From Anaeroplasmataceae bacterium (lineage in GTDB: Bacteria; Bacillota_I; Bacilli_A; Acholeplasmatales; Anaeroplasmataceae): DNA of 64,000 bases. Below the pieces are notes generated by a model, which did no database searches, was not told where the DNA came from, and worked only from the letters and a program-made list of their open reading frames with translations. Location of the stretch: contig JAHHSV010000003.1 of NCBI GenBank assembly GCA_020025015.1, positions 1-64,000 on the forward strand. The letters run 5' to 3'. Positions 32,101-47,100 of this stretch are shown here, one piece after another (the stretch's first letter is position 1; every line of letters starts with the position of its first letter). Position numbers and translations under genes: made by a program.

Positions 32101-35100
32101 AACCATATATGAAGCATCCTTATTAGAATAGCTAAACTTTGAATTAAAGAATGCATAATCCTTAATTTCTATAGTCGCATCAGTCATATTAATAGCTTCA
32201 ACATTAATATTATTGAATGCTCCTCTACCAATAGCTGTATCATTAGTAATATTAATTTCTCTTAAATTCTTAGATAATTTAGTATTACCTAAAGCTATTT
32301 CTTCATTGTTAATAAATAACTTTTGTGAAACATAATTATAGCTATTCTTATTAGGATCTGTATCAGCTCCTTCTGTTATGTCACTAATACCAAAGATATA
32401 ACCAAATAATGTTTCCTTAGCAGTTTCAGAATTTGAAGAATAATCATCTGAATTAATAGTCTTACCCGCAAATGGTAGGGTTATAATCGTTAAATTCTTC
32501 ATATTCATAAAGGCTGCCATCGCAATTTCTTGCATTGTATTTTGAACTAATACCTCTGTTGCTGCTGTATCCTTAAATGCATAAGACTTAATGTGTGTTA
32601 TTGTTGTAGGAACACTAATCTTATCTACTGCATTCATAGTTGCAAGATTCTTAGAATCTGCAAAAATACCCTCTTCAAATACAGTTAATTTAGATTCATC
32701 CTCAATTTGAACATGAGTTAAATATTTATTTTCAGCAAAGGCATATTCTAAGACGCTACTTGTTTCCTTGTGGATAAATAAGCCAGAATTTGTCTTGCTG
32801 CCATCCGCAGGATATAAAGCACCATCAAAGGCATGCTCACCAATAGTATTTACACTTCTTGGAATTACAATATTATATGCATCATAAGCCGCTACACCCA
32901 AGGTTTCATTGCTATCTAAATTATTGAATTTAGCCTTATAGAAAGCATATAGGCCAATCTTAGCTGTCTTATTATTAGTTGCTGTTGCATCATTGAATAC
33001 ATATTCATTAATGCTTAAGCCACTAAATGCATATGAACCAATTTCCTTATCGTTAATAATTGTTACCTTAGATAATGAGCTTGGAACTAATACAGCCTGC
33101 TTATTAGCTGCATCAATATATTGTAAGAAAATATTTGCGCCACTTTGCTCTTCAGTTACACCAAATATATAACCGAATAAGCCTTCCTTACCATTTGTCT
33201 TAACATCAGATTCTGCTGTCTTACCAGCAAATGGTAAAGTCATTTCCACAATACTATTTGCACCCTTGAATGCGCCCTCTTCAATGGTCTTAACGCTTTC
33301 TTTTAAGGATACATTAGTTATTGCTATACAGTTTGTAAATGCTAAGGTTCTAATTGTCGCTACACTTTCAGGCAATCTTACTACATTATCATTTACACCA
33401 TCTAAATTAATTGATACAAGCTTTGTATCGTTTGCGAATAAACCTTCGCTGATTTCTGTTACCTTACTATCACTAGCCATTGTAACAGTTTCAAGAGCAT
33501 TATTATTAGCAAAAGCATATGGCTCAATAGTTGTAATATTATTTGGAATTACAACCTTAGTTATGCTTGCATTTGCTAACGTTGTCTTAAATGCATTATT
33601 GAATGCATTTTCACCAATCGTTGTAATATTAGCTGGGAATGTAATATATCCACTAGCATTCATAGATACTAGCTTACGGTTATTAGCGAATACTGCCTGT
33701 GGTAAGGTAGTAAGCTTTGAAGCCTCCATAGACTCTTCAATATTAACAGTAGTTAAATTGCTATTGTTACTGAACGCTTCTTCACCTAGCTTAATTACAT
33801 TCTTAGGAATATCTAGGTTAATCATACCTGTATTCTTATAAGCTTCCTTACCAATTGTTTTAACGCTTGTAGGAATAATATGCTTATATTCTTGTGCTGG
33901 GAGCAATGCAGGTATTTCATCACTTTGAACTAATATTTCAGTCTTTTGACCAACAGTACCTAATGAGGTCATGTTCATAAAGGCATTAGCTTGAATCTCA
34001 ACTAAGGTAGGCGCAGCTGGTAGAGTAATAGTAGGTAGGTTTGGATGACCCTTACCGGTTGCATCCATCTTATTATAAATCTCCTTAATTGTTTCATATT
34101 CTAGAAGCTGATTTCCTGTATGTAGCATTAATTCCTTAACCATACTAACATTCATCATTGCACCAGCAGGCATAATTCTTTGACGTAAAACCTTAACTGT
34201 GAACAATGTCTTTGGTAGGTAAGATTCAAATACGACTGAGTCATTTCCACTTAAGGTAGGATCAATATATTGCTGATCAACCTTATCAAACTTTTCTAAA
34301 TCAAAGGCGAAACCATATAGGTTCTCTGCATAATTATCATATCTAAAGATATAGTTTAGTAAGCCCTCACCATTCTTTAAATCTAAGTTATAAGAATTTG
34401 TTTCATCATAATTAAATCTACCAACATATGGAATAATTAAATTTCTTAAGCTTTCATCATTTGCAAAAGCACCGATACCAATTTCTGAAACATTAGTTAA
34501 TATTACAGTGTGTAATTGAGCACAGTTTGCAAAGGCGTAAGGCTTAATTGCTTCTGAATCAATAATTATTACTTCAATACCAGTTCTTTGCATTGCGCCT
34601 TCACCAAGCTCAACTCCGTCTGGGAATGAAATATACTTGATAGAGCTACAATTGTAGAAGGCATATGGCTCAACGATTCTAATTGTCTGAGGTACCGCAT
34701 CCTTCTTAATACTGCCATCAGGAGCAACTGCATTGAAATGACGAATATTTTCACAGTTCATAAATGCACCATATGGAATAACAGTCATTTCATTTGAAGC
34801 TTCACCCTGATAAATATAAACATCAGCTAAATTTACTGGTACTAGGAACGCTCTATCCTTATGAATTGGAGTATCTCTATGTAGATAAGATTTTAAGTAC
34901 TTATCTAAATCTACTGGAGCAGTTCCTTCATTTGTTTGGTTAGTAATTTGTAGCTTATTTCTAATTTCAGTTTCAGCAAAGCCACCATTCTTATCAATTA
35001 AATCAATAGAACCAAAGATATAACCAAATAAAGTATTTCTACCTCTTACATCAGCATCTAAACGCTTCTCACCAACAAATGGAATATAGATTTCCTCTAA

Positions 35101-38100
35101 GGAAATATTAATTGCAAATGCACCCTCGCCAATACTTTGAACGGTTGCAGGAACATTAATACTTCTTATTGAAACGTTTCTAATAAATGCTAAAGAATCA
35201 ATTGTCTTAATATTAGCTGGGAAGGTTACCTTTCCATTAATATTTGTCTTATTTAATGTAACTGTTGTAAGCTTACCATCATAAGCAAATAGACCTTCAG
35301 AAATTGTGCTTAAGGCATTTGGTGCCTTATTTTCTTCAATTACAACAGTTTCTAAGCTATCATTATTGGCAAACGCATATGGCTCTACGCTAGTAATATT
35401 AGCACTTAAATTAACAAATCTAATCTTACTATCATATCTAAATGCTTCACTCTTAATAGTCTTTAAATTTCTAGGGAAGTTAACCTCATTTTCAGAAGTT
35501 AAGCTATCACCAGATTTTGTGATTACAGACACTAAAGCAGGGTTATTCATAAATGAACCAATGCCAAGCTCTGTTAAAGCCTTTTCACCAATTGCTTCTT
35601 CAATTGTAACCTTTGTTAAAGCACTGTTATTAGCAAAGGCCTTCTTTTGAATTGCAATAATAGTATTTGGAATAAATACATCAGCTAAGCCTGTGTTATA
35701 GAATGCTAAATCACCAATTACTTCTAATGTAGAAGGAAGCTTAATTTGCTTTAGCATTGTCATATTACTAAATGCACCAAATGATAATGACTTACAATCT
35801 GGATTTTCAATTAAGCTAATATTAACTAGGCTATTTGGTAAATAGAAGCTTTCAGATTGATAATTATCTGCACTTAATTCATTGTAATGCTGAGAAACAA
35901 GCTTAAACTTGCCATTAAATTCCTCTTGGCTTACGGCCGTAGCTGGCATTCTATCCTGCAATTCTTCCTTGCTATAATTTAGCTTATTACCAAAGATATA
36001 ACCAAAGACTCCTTCAAAGCCATTTGTTAAGCCACATTTATTACCAACAAATGGAATAGAAATACTTTGGACATTCATACAACCATTAAATGCCGCAAAT
36101 TCTATAACATCTACATTGGCAGGAACATTTATTTCTCTTAAGCCAATACAATTCATAAACATATATTGAGCAATGTAATTGTTATTAAATACGATATTTT
36201 CAAGGCTAGTACAATTTGCAAAAGCATATTCACCAATTGGATTAGCTGCTGCTGGGGTGTAATTCAATCCCTCATTAATAGTTAATGAAACAATTTGCTT
36301 ACAGCCGGCAAAAGCATAGGCGCCAAGCTTTGTTATACTGCTTGGTACATTTACATAATTTGGAGTAACCTTTTCTACATAGTTTAGCTTTTCCATTTCT
36401 GATTGGTAGAAGCCATATTCCTTAATTTCTGTTGTCACTGGTGAAACAGTAATATTAGAAATAGTAACTCTACTTAAAGCACCAAAGCCAATTGATTTAT
36501 CATTTGTGATATTTAAGGTCTTTAGCTTTGTAGGAAGCTTAACAATAACCTCTGATGTCTCATTATACTTTTGCTTGAAGTAGCTATAAACACCATCATT
36601 TTCATATGTGCCCTCAGGCATAATTTCAAAGATGTGACCTAAAACTGCTTCCTTAGCCATATTAGAATCATTTGTTTTACCAACAAATGGAATTGATAAG
36701 CTTGCAAGATTTTCATCCTTAGCAAAGGCACCAAGACCAATTTCTAATACACAATTATCAACAACTACATTAACTAAGCTTGGACAGTTATAGAACATAT
36801 GCTCACCAATAAGCTTGTTTTCAAACTTAAGGTTAGCTAGCTTATCACAGTTTGCAAAGGCATATGTGTCAATCTTAGCAATTGTGCTTTGAATTGTTAA
36901 ATCAACTAAGGCATCACAATCATTAAACATGTAATCACCAATATAGGTGTTTTCAAATCTAATAGATACTAATGAATCACAATTACTAAATACGTAATCC
37001 TCTATATTTTCCTTATCCGCTAAAATCTTGTTAATCTTAATACTTGTAATTTGCTGACAGCTGTCAAACGCATGATTCTTTAAGGTATGAACACTACCTG
37101 GAATATTAATATTATAAGTAGTATCCTCACTCTTATTTAATGTTTCAATTCCAGATTCAAAGAAGCCATATTCACCGATTATCTTTGTTGGAGTATCTAA
37201 TACAACATTAGGAACCGCTACTCTATTCATTGCACCAATTCCAATCATCTCATCATTTGTAATTCTTAAATTATTTAATGATTTAGGAATATTAGTATAT
37301 TCAACATGATCAACCTTCAAGCTATTAGGGCTGTCTGTATGACTTGGATTATAAACATTTTGACTAGTTAAGGTATATAAACCATTTTCTTGTGGTCTCT
37401 CTAAAGAAAGACCTAAAATCCAACCAAATAACGCTTCTTTACCTTCATTTACTGACTCCTCAAAGCCGATAAATGGAAGAGTTAAATTAGTTAGCATTTC
37501 GCAATCCTTAAACGCTGCGTGATCAATTGTTCTAACTGTATTAGGAACTACTACTGTTTCTAGGGTTGAACAATTTTCAAACATATTCTTACCAATGTAA
37601 TTATTATTAAATGTAATATTCTTTAAGGCATCACAATTTGCAAAGGCAGATACATATGCTCTTTGTGGATCAATTTCTTCAATTGAACCAGATGCACCTA
37701 AATCATTAATATGTAATAAATTATTAGGTAATACTAAATCTACTAAAGCTGAACAATCATAGAACATATACTCACCTAGGTAAGCAGACTTAATATCAAT
37801 GCTTGTTAAATCATCACAATTTGCGAAGGCATATGGTCTTATCGTTCTAATTTCTGCAGGTATTATAATTTGCTCTAAGCCCTTTAAAGCTAAGGCTACG
37901 CCTGCCTTTTCTGCTGCATAGCAGCTATAGAACATATATTCACCAATTATAGGGTTAACTAACGTGATATCCTTTAAGCTGTTGTTATAAGCAAATACAT
38001 ATGAACCAAATTCAATCTTATGAGCTGGAGTTTGTAGCTTAACAATTGAATCACAGTTTGCAAAGGCATAAGCGCCAAGATAACCAACCTGATTTCCACT

Positions 38101-41100
38101 ACCATTATTTAAAGTGAAATCTGGATTTTCATATGTAACAGTTACTGGAATATTAATATCACTATTAGAATCCTTATTAAAGCCTTGTAAAGCACTACAG
38201 CCATAGAAGGCAAAATGCTCAATTAGCTTTAATTTATGATCTTTATGCTGGTTAGGTGTATTAACATTTACTAGCTTTGCGGCATTCATAAATGCACCAT
38301 AACCAATTATTGTCTCTGATGTTACAGTAACATTTACTAATGAATTTGGTAAATATACTGTCATAGTAGAACCAACATTACTATCATCTAATAAGCCAGC
38401 ATACTTTTGCGTTGCTGTATAGAAATTCTTAGCATCCTTACCAGGATTATCTGCTGGATTAACATCAAAGTAATTAATGTAATCTGGTTGTCTATCACCG
38501 AAGATATAACCAAATAACGCTTGTTTAGAATTGTTATTTCCTCTTGTTGCACCAACAAATGGAATAGTTAAATTCTCTAAGCTACGGCAGCCATGGAAAA
38601 TAGCTTCTCCTACTTCATTTAATGAATCAGGCATTACTACATTTACTAATTTTACACAGTTTGCAAAGGCATAAGCACCAATTACTTGTTGGCCTAGACC
38701 CTTACCGCCTAAAGATGCATCATTAAATACAATGTTTGCTAGGCTGAAGCAATTCATAAATGCCTTATTACCAATTGTCTTTAAAGCTAATGGTAATCTG
38801 ATTTCTCTTAATTCGCTACAACCAAAGAAGGCCTCATCTCTAATTTCTTCAATAGTATTAGCAAGATTGATATTTTCAATCTTAGAGCAATTATAGAATG
38901 CACCACGGATAATAACATTATCACCAGAATTAATATTTACAGTCTTTAATGATACAGGTAAATAATATACAACACTAGAGCTCTCACCATAAGATTGAGT
39001 AACCTTATACATTAGGCTCTTAACCTCAGGATCAGTATCTGTATCATAAATTTCCTGACCACCAAAAATATGACCAAATAATTTATCTGATGTATTAGCT
39101 TGTTGACTAATATCACTATTCTTTGTCTTATACTTACCAACAAATGGAATAGTAATTGTAGTTAAATTACACATATTAGCAATAGCTGCTGTTTCAATTT
39201 CAGAAACAAATTCAGGAATTACTAATTCAGTAAGACTACGAATATCCTTAAAGGCTTTAGTCTTAATCTTTAAATCACTAGAATCAGTCTTAGGCTCAAA
39301 TTCAATGCTGCTTACGCTATGGCAACCATCAAAGGCACTTGCACCTATTATTTCGACATTCTTAGGAATTACAATCTTTGTTAATGCATGACAGTTCTTG
39401 AAGGTATTATTGTTAATTGTTGTAAATAATGGATTAGTTGGTAAAACAAAGTACCCCTTATCTACACCAGTGCTTGTAACTGTATTCTTTAAATTAATAC
39501 AGCCCTCAAAGGCACTAACACCAATTTCAATAATCTTTTCAGGATCCCAACCCTTAATTGTTACTAAATTAGTATCATTATAGAACATATATGGACTAAC
39601 TCTAAAGCCATCATGTGATGTATCAACTATCGCTGTTCTTAAATTATCACATTCAGCAAAAGCGTAAATTCCAATATCTTCTTTTCTAATATAGTTAGGA
39701 ATAGAAACCTCTTCTAAGCCATCACAATCATAGAACATATATGCGCTTATCTTAGTATTATTAAATGTTATGTTCTTTAAGCTATCACAGTCAGCAAAAT
39801 GATGAGTACCAATTAGCTCAAGCTCTACTGGTTTTGTTTCACCAGGTAATAGCTCTCTAATTACAATTGATACAAGATCCTTACATTGATAGAACTGATG
39901 ATCGCTTAGCATATTATTTTGAATATGAATATCCATTAGACCTGAGCCTGCATATGCATAAGCTCCAACCTCAGTAATACTCTTCCATAAATATACTTCT
40001 CTTAAAGCCTTATTATTTTCAAAGGCTCTTTCACCTAAACGTTTAACTGTCTTAGGCATCTTGAAATGACGTAATTTTACGCAATCCTTGAATGCTCTAT
40101 TACCAATAAACTCTAAAACACCATCATTTTCTGTTAAGGTCTTATCATCATATTTAGAATCTGTGCTTAATCGCAAGATTTCTAAATTAGCACATGACAT
40201 AAACGCTTCATCATCAATGTATTCTAAATTAGCTGAGGCTGTTAAATCGACCTCCACAATACTAGAAGCATTCTTAAATGATTCCTTTCTTAGATATAAG
40301 CAATCAGTTAAGATAATTGTCTTTAAGCTCTTAGAAATTACAAAATCCTTAATTTCCTTACCATTAGTTTGTTGTGCTAAATAGTAATATTGATCATAAG
40401 CTGTAGTGAAGTATTGCTTATTTTCTTCACTTAAAATGTTTGCATATTTAGAAGTCTTCTCTAAGTCATTTAAGGTACCAAATAAATAACCTAAGCCTGT
40501 ATAGTAAGCAAATGGATACTTATTAGGATCAGCATTAAGCTCTGGCTCATTATATAAGCTTCCTACAAAAGGAATAGTAAGCTTAGCTAAGCTTCTTGCA
40601 CCTGAGAAGATTGCTTCGCCAATTGCCTTTACTGAATTAGGAATTACTAATTCAGGTAGGCTATAGCAGTTTCTAAACGCATATTCACCAATATATGTAA
40701 CACTTTTAGGAATGAATATATTAATTATATTATGGCATTCATCAAATGTATGACTCTCAACCTTAACAACCTTGTTAGGAATTATCAATTCTCTCAAGCT
40801 TCTACAATTATAGAATGCATAATCATCAATACGTTCTACAGTATTTGTAGATAAATCTATATTAGTAATAGTTTCACAATTAGAGAATGCTCCATAAGGT
40901 ATAATCTGCTCATCCTTAATTACTACATTACTGATGTTTTGTGGAATATGATATACAAAGCTCTTATTAACATCATAAATTTGTGATGTTTCAATTGAAC
41001 TATAGACAGTTCCATCTAAAGTGGCACTAAATTTATTTAAACCAAATATTGAACCAAATACTGCTGCAGTTTGCTTTGAGTTAATTCTTTGGTTACCAAC

Positions 41101-44100
41101 GAATGGCAATTTAACTGTTTCAAGCTTTAAGCAGCCTTCAAATGAACCAGGTAAAATATTTCCAACTGAAACAGGTACATCTATTTCTACTAAATTGTAG
41201 CAATTATAGAACGCATATGTATAAATTGTATGTAATTTATTTTCAGCTAAAATAATTTCTCCAACGTTTTCCAAATCATAGAATGCACCATAGCCTAAAA
41301 TTTCTGGTCTAGTTAATTCAATTCTAGACTTAGCTATATTGTAAGGTGTGCTACCATATTTAGCAAAAGCATTTGGAATATAGAAGAATTCTCTTGCTTC
41401 ATTTGAATACTTTTGCTCATGACGTTTCAAATTAGATTTATATGGTTCACTCTCATATTCAGCAAATTCTTTAGTACCAAAAATCCAACCAAATAATGAT
41501 TCCTTTGTACTTGTATTGGCATCAACTGTCTTGCCAACAAATGGTAATTTAATATTACTCATCTTATAGTTACCAGCTAATACGCCTTCTCCAATTATTT
41601 CAACAGAATTTGGAATAATAATTTCATTTGCTGAACTCAAGCCAAAGCAGTACTCACCTAATTCAACGATTGTTTCAGCTAATTCGATTGTATTAACACC
41701 CTTACAGCCAAAGAAAGCATACGCACCAATTCTAGTTATATTATCTGAACCAAAGAATCCTGTAAATGGTCTTGTTACTGAATGAGTATCTCTAATGATA
41801 ATCTTATCAAAGCCAGCATTATCGCAATAATAATACATATAATCGCCAATAAAGTTAGTTTTGTGATCTACATTAGTCAAGCCTGTACAATATTCAAAGG
41901 CATTTGTGCCAATATATGAAACATCAGCAGGGATTACTAAATCGTCTAGGCTACTATTATGAGAGAACATAAATGCACCAAGAACTTGGTTATTAATAGT
42001 CACTGTTCTAATGCTTGTACAACCCTTAAATACACTTTGACCAATCTCATTTGATGTGGCTCCTAAGCCTTGCCACAATGTTTGAGGTAAAGTAATTTCT
42101 CTTAAGCTTGTACAATTTTCAAAAGCACTATCTAAAATAACTGAAACATTATCTAGGCTAAATACCGCACCAGACTTACCAACCTCAAGTGAGGTACAAT
42201 CCTTAAAGGCGTTAGCTAAAATCTTAACTAAGCCCTTTGGTAAATCAAAGTTATTTAATACTGGGTTATTATTGAACATACCCTCCTCAATAACATTAAT
42301 AGATTGTGCCAAGAATTCAACATTAGCAAGCTTACTATTATCACTAAACATACGAACACCGGTAACTGCTGAAGAATATGAAACCTTAGCTAATGAATCC
42401 ATATTCGCAAATGCATATATACCGATATTATTTAATGACTCAGGAATTGCAATTTCTAAAATACCATCTGCATTAAAGAAGGCCTTATCCTTAATTGTTA
42501 CTATTGAATTGTATGTCTTAAACACTGTTAAGCCAAAACAATTCTCAAACGCATAAGCACCAATCTCAGTTACATTAGTTGAGCCTGTTGAAGCATCAAC
42601 TGCATAATTATTATCTAAAATGCTTGAATAATCAAAATGTGTTAGCATGCTTAAGTTATTAAATGCGCCATCAGAAATTAATGTTTCATCATATATTCTT
42701 ACTCGTCTTAAGCCGCTAGGAACATAGTTAGTAATGTAATTTTCATCTACTGTATCATGATTGCCATAATATTGCTTTACGGCAACTAAATTAGGATTGT
42801 CTGTTAAATTAGTAGTTGCTGTCTTACCAAATGTCTTTCTATAGGTTAGACTGCCATTACCAAATAAATAACCAAATAATCCAGCCTCAGCGCTTGAATC
42901 TTGCCCTCTATTTGAACCAATAAATGGAATGACTACATCAACGACATTTTGACAATTGAAGAAAGCACCCTTACCTAAAATAGTTAAACTATTAGGTAAT
43001 AGTATACTGCCTAAATTAGAGCAATTTGCAAAAGCATACTGCTCGATTGTCTCAATTCCGTCTAACACAGGAAGCTTAGTTAATTTTTGACAATTATAGA
43101 ACATTCCTTCTGCTATTGTTGTAATTTGAGGAGAACCTTCAGACTTCTTTTGGAATGAAACACTCTCAAGATTAATACAATTAGCAAACATATACTTTGA
43201 TGTTGCAGGCGAATAATAGGTCACACTCTTTAAGCCTGTGCTTTCAGCAAATACATAGGTTCCTAAAGTTGTAACTGAACCTGGAATAACTATATTAGTT
43301 AAACCATCTGTATTATAGAATGCCTTATCCTTAATTGTTGTAATGGTTTCATAGAATTTAATTTCTAATATACCAGTACAATTCTCAAACGCATATGCGC
43401 CAATTTCTATAACAGTTGTTGAACTAGAATATGCATCAATATTATAATTTTCATTTTCTAATGCTGAATAATTAATCATTGTAAGCATACTTAAATTATT
43501 GAATGCACCATCTGAAATTAATGTTTCATCATATATTCGTACCCTTGCTAATCCACTAGGGAAATAACTTATAATATATCCTGAATCAGAACTATCATGA
43601 TTGCCATAATATTGCTTTACGGCAACTAAAGCAGGATTTGTGCTTGGATCAGTATTTTCAACACCACCAGAAGGCTTCTTATATGTTAAAACACCGTTAC
43701 CAAATAAATAGCCAAATAATCCAGCTTCAACGCTTGTATCCTTACCTCTATTTGAACCAATAAATGGAATAACTACATCCACTATGCTATGACAATTAAA
43801 GAATACTCCCTTACCTAGGGTCTTTAAGCTCTTAGGTAAAAGTATATTAGTTAAATTTGAACAGTTTGCAAAGGCGTATTGCTCAATAACCTCAATGCCA
43901 TCTAATACAGTTGTATTATTTAGCTTTTGACAATTATAGAACATACCCTCAGAAATAGTTGTCATTGGCTGACTTTGTGGGCTTTCCTTTGCAAAAGTAA
44001 CAGTTTCAAGATTTATACAGTTTGCAAACATAAACTTCGCTGTTGCATGAGAATAGTAGTCAACCTTCTTTAGACTCGTACATTCAGCAAATACATATGA

Positions 44101-47100
44101 GCCAAACTTATTTATTGATGATGGTAGTTTAATATATTCAAATTTATTACATTCAGCAAAAGCGTAATCGCCTATTTCTTCTATCGAATTATAGAATACA
44201 AGACCACCGTCTAAGGCATTTGTAACATTTTGAGTTAAACCATCAACATTATAGAAGGCATAAGCGCCAATTTTTCTAACTGTTGATTCATTAGTATTAG
44301 AGAAATAATCATAACGCTTGCCATCAGCTGGAGCCGCTAATTTTGAATAATTGAACTTGAATAATCCACTTTGATTATTCATATTCAAATTCATAAAGGC
44401 ACCTGTACCAAATTCAGTATCGTTATAAATCTTAACGGTTTCTAGCTTATTTGGAATATAATATTCAAACTTAGATGATGCATCTAATTGATTATTTTGA
44501 TTAACCCTTGCATATTGATCAATCTTTGTAAAATATTCAGGCTTTAATACTATTTCTACACTAACACCTAAAGCATTATTACCAATTTTAACAATACATT
44601 CTTGACTCAAATCAGTAGTATGAGAAACATTGTCAAAATCAACGTATGTATAGGTAGCAGGACCAAAAATCCAACCAAATAAATCAGAACCAGCTTCATC
44701 ACCTTCAATAGGTAAGCCTTGACGCATTCCGACGAATGGTAATGAAATATCAGTTAAATTGTAGCAGCCATAGAATACACCCTTACCAATCGATTGAACT
44801 GTTGTAGGGAAATAGAATTTTGTTAATTGAGTACACAATGCGAAGGCATAATTACCAATCTTTGTAATTCCTTCTGGCATTGTTACATTCTTTAAGCTGT
44901 TGCAGCCATAGAATGCATTATCAGAAATTTCTTTAATTTCTGAAGAAATAACTAAATCCTCAATACTAATACCCTGATAGAATACATCCTTACCAATATG
45001 AGTGATACTATCTGGTAGGATTACACGTCTTAGCTTATAGCAGTTATAGAATGCATAATCCTCAATTCTCTTTAATGCACCATCATTATTGAAGTTAGCT
45101 GTATGTAGCTCATGGTTTTCAGCAAAAGCATAGGTAGGAATTACCTCTGTACCATTTGCAAAGGTTATTTCACAAATGTTTACACATTTATAGAACATAT
45201 AATCACCTAAAACGTGATTATTTAAGATAACCTTGTGATTTTTACCATCCTTATTAGTACCTAAATTTTCACATTCAGCAAAGGTATGACTACCAACAGT
45301 TACTAAAGTTGAAGGTAATGTTAAATCATAAATTTCACGACATTGATAGAATGCCTTATCTCCTAATTCTACTATACCCTCACGTATATCAACTAAGACA
45401 TCGTTTTTCTTATTGAATTCACGAAGCTTAACATCACCACTGAAGGCATGAGCACCTAGTCTAACTAAACGTGAATCATCCTTTAAGGCAAATGTCTCAA
45501 GATTAATATTATTTTCAAACATACCATTTGCAACTTCATCAAAGGCAAAGTCAAACTTAGCAGTTACTAGGCTTGAGCAATTAGCAAACGCATATTCACC
45601 AACTGAATTAATCTTTTCATTTAAATATATTGATGTAAACAATGGGTTATTACATCCATCAAAGGCATGAGCACCTATTGAGGTAACCTTTTCATTTATT
45701 ATGCCTTCTTGACCACGTAATGCGGTACAGCCATAGAACGCATATGCGCCTATTGAGGTAATATCTTTATTAATAGAAATGGTCTTTTTAGTTACATTTT
45801 CGTCTCTATTAACTAAAGAATTTGATAATGCACCAAAACCAATTTGAGTTGCATTAGTAATTGTTATATTAGTTAAATTCGCTGGTATTCCAACGCTTGT
45901 AGTTGCTGCTTTACCATTAGAATCTGAATAATATTGAGTTGTACCACTACCAGAATTGAAGAAATATCCTAAGGTTGCTTCAATACCATTTTCTGTATTT
46001 TGACTGAAACCGACAAAAGGAATTGTTAAATTAGTCAATCTTGACATTCCATAAAGAGCATCAATACCAATTGTTTGGTCAGGACCTGTATACTTAATTT
46101 CAAGATCTGTAACATAAGAGAAATTCTCCAATGCACCTTGTTCGATTGATGAATCATTTCTAACAATTATATTTGTTAAAGATAACGGTACATAAACACC
46201 TTTTTTATTAGTGTACGTATAATAATATAGACTAGAATTATCATTATTATAATATGTTCCAAATATCCAATGTAAGATACCAGCATTTCCTGTACTAGCG
46301 ACAGATTTTCCTAAGAAAGGAACATTTAATGTTGTTAATCTTCCCCAACTTTCAAAGGCATTTACACCAATTTCAGTTATATTGTCACTTAAATATAAAT
46401 CATTAATTAATTCAAAACCACTGAAAGCATAATCTGATATTTTTGTTACATTTTTACTTAAATAGAAAACATTATAAGCTGTATTTGAAAGCTTAGGCTC
46501 TTCTATATCCATATTCTTATTAGATGTAATTGCGCCTGCTGTTTCTTCATACACAGTGGTAAAGATTCTAACCTTCATATCAAGGTAAAATGCATATTTA
46601 TTAATTTCTGTTATACTATTTGATAAATATACTTGAACTAAATTCTTACAATCTCGGAATATGTAATCAGCTAAATTTGTAGTTTCTACAACGATTTTTT
46701 CAGCAGCAACATTAGTGAATGCATAATCACCTGGAGTAGTAGCAAATAATTTAGAGTTACCAAGTTTTAATGTGGCTGGTAGATGGAAGTATCTTTCAGT
46801 ATCAACGTTAATACCAAAAGCAACTAGCTTATCACAATCCTGGAATGAATAATTACTTAAAGTAGTAAAATCATTTGTAATACTAACTGTATCTAATGAA
46901 CTACATTTATAGAACATCTTAAATCCAGTTCCGTTGTTTTTAATGTCTACTCTAGTTAATGCAGGGTTTTCTGCGAAAACATATTCACCTATTGTAGGTA
47001 CTTCAGAAATAATATTAAATTCTAAAGATTTAGGAATCACTAATCTCTCAATCGGATTCTTATAGAATGCATAATTACCGATTTTAGTAACACCTTTGGT

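Noticed and set aside
33266-33841. Long plus-strand open frame (191 codons) opposite the giant gene, plus many shorter plus-strand frames between 4531 and 58096
   Set aside because: They lie antisense to an intact repetitive gene, have repetitive hydrophobic translations that mirror the LRR codons, and lack consistent ribosome sites. They are shadows of a low-GC repeat gene.
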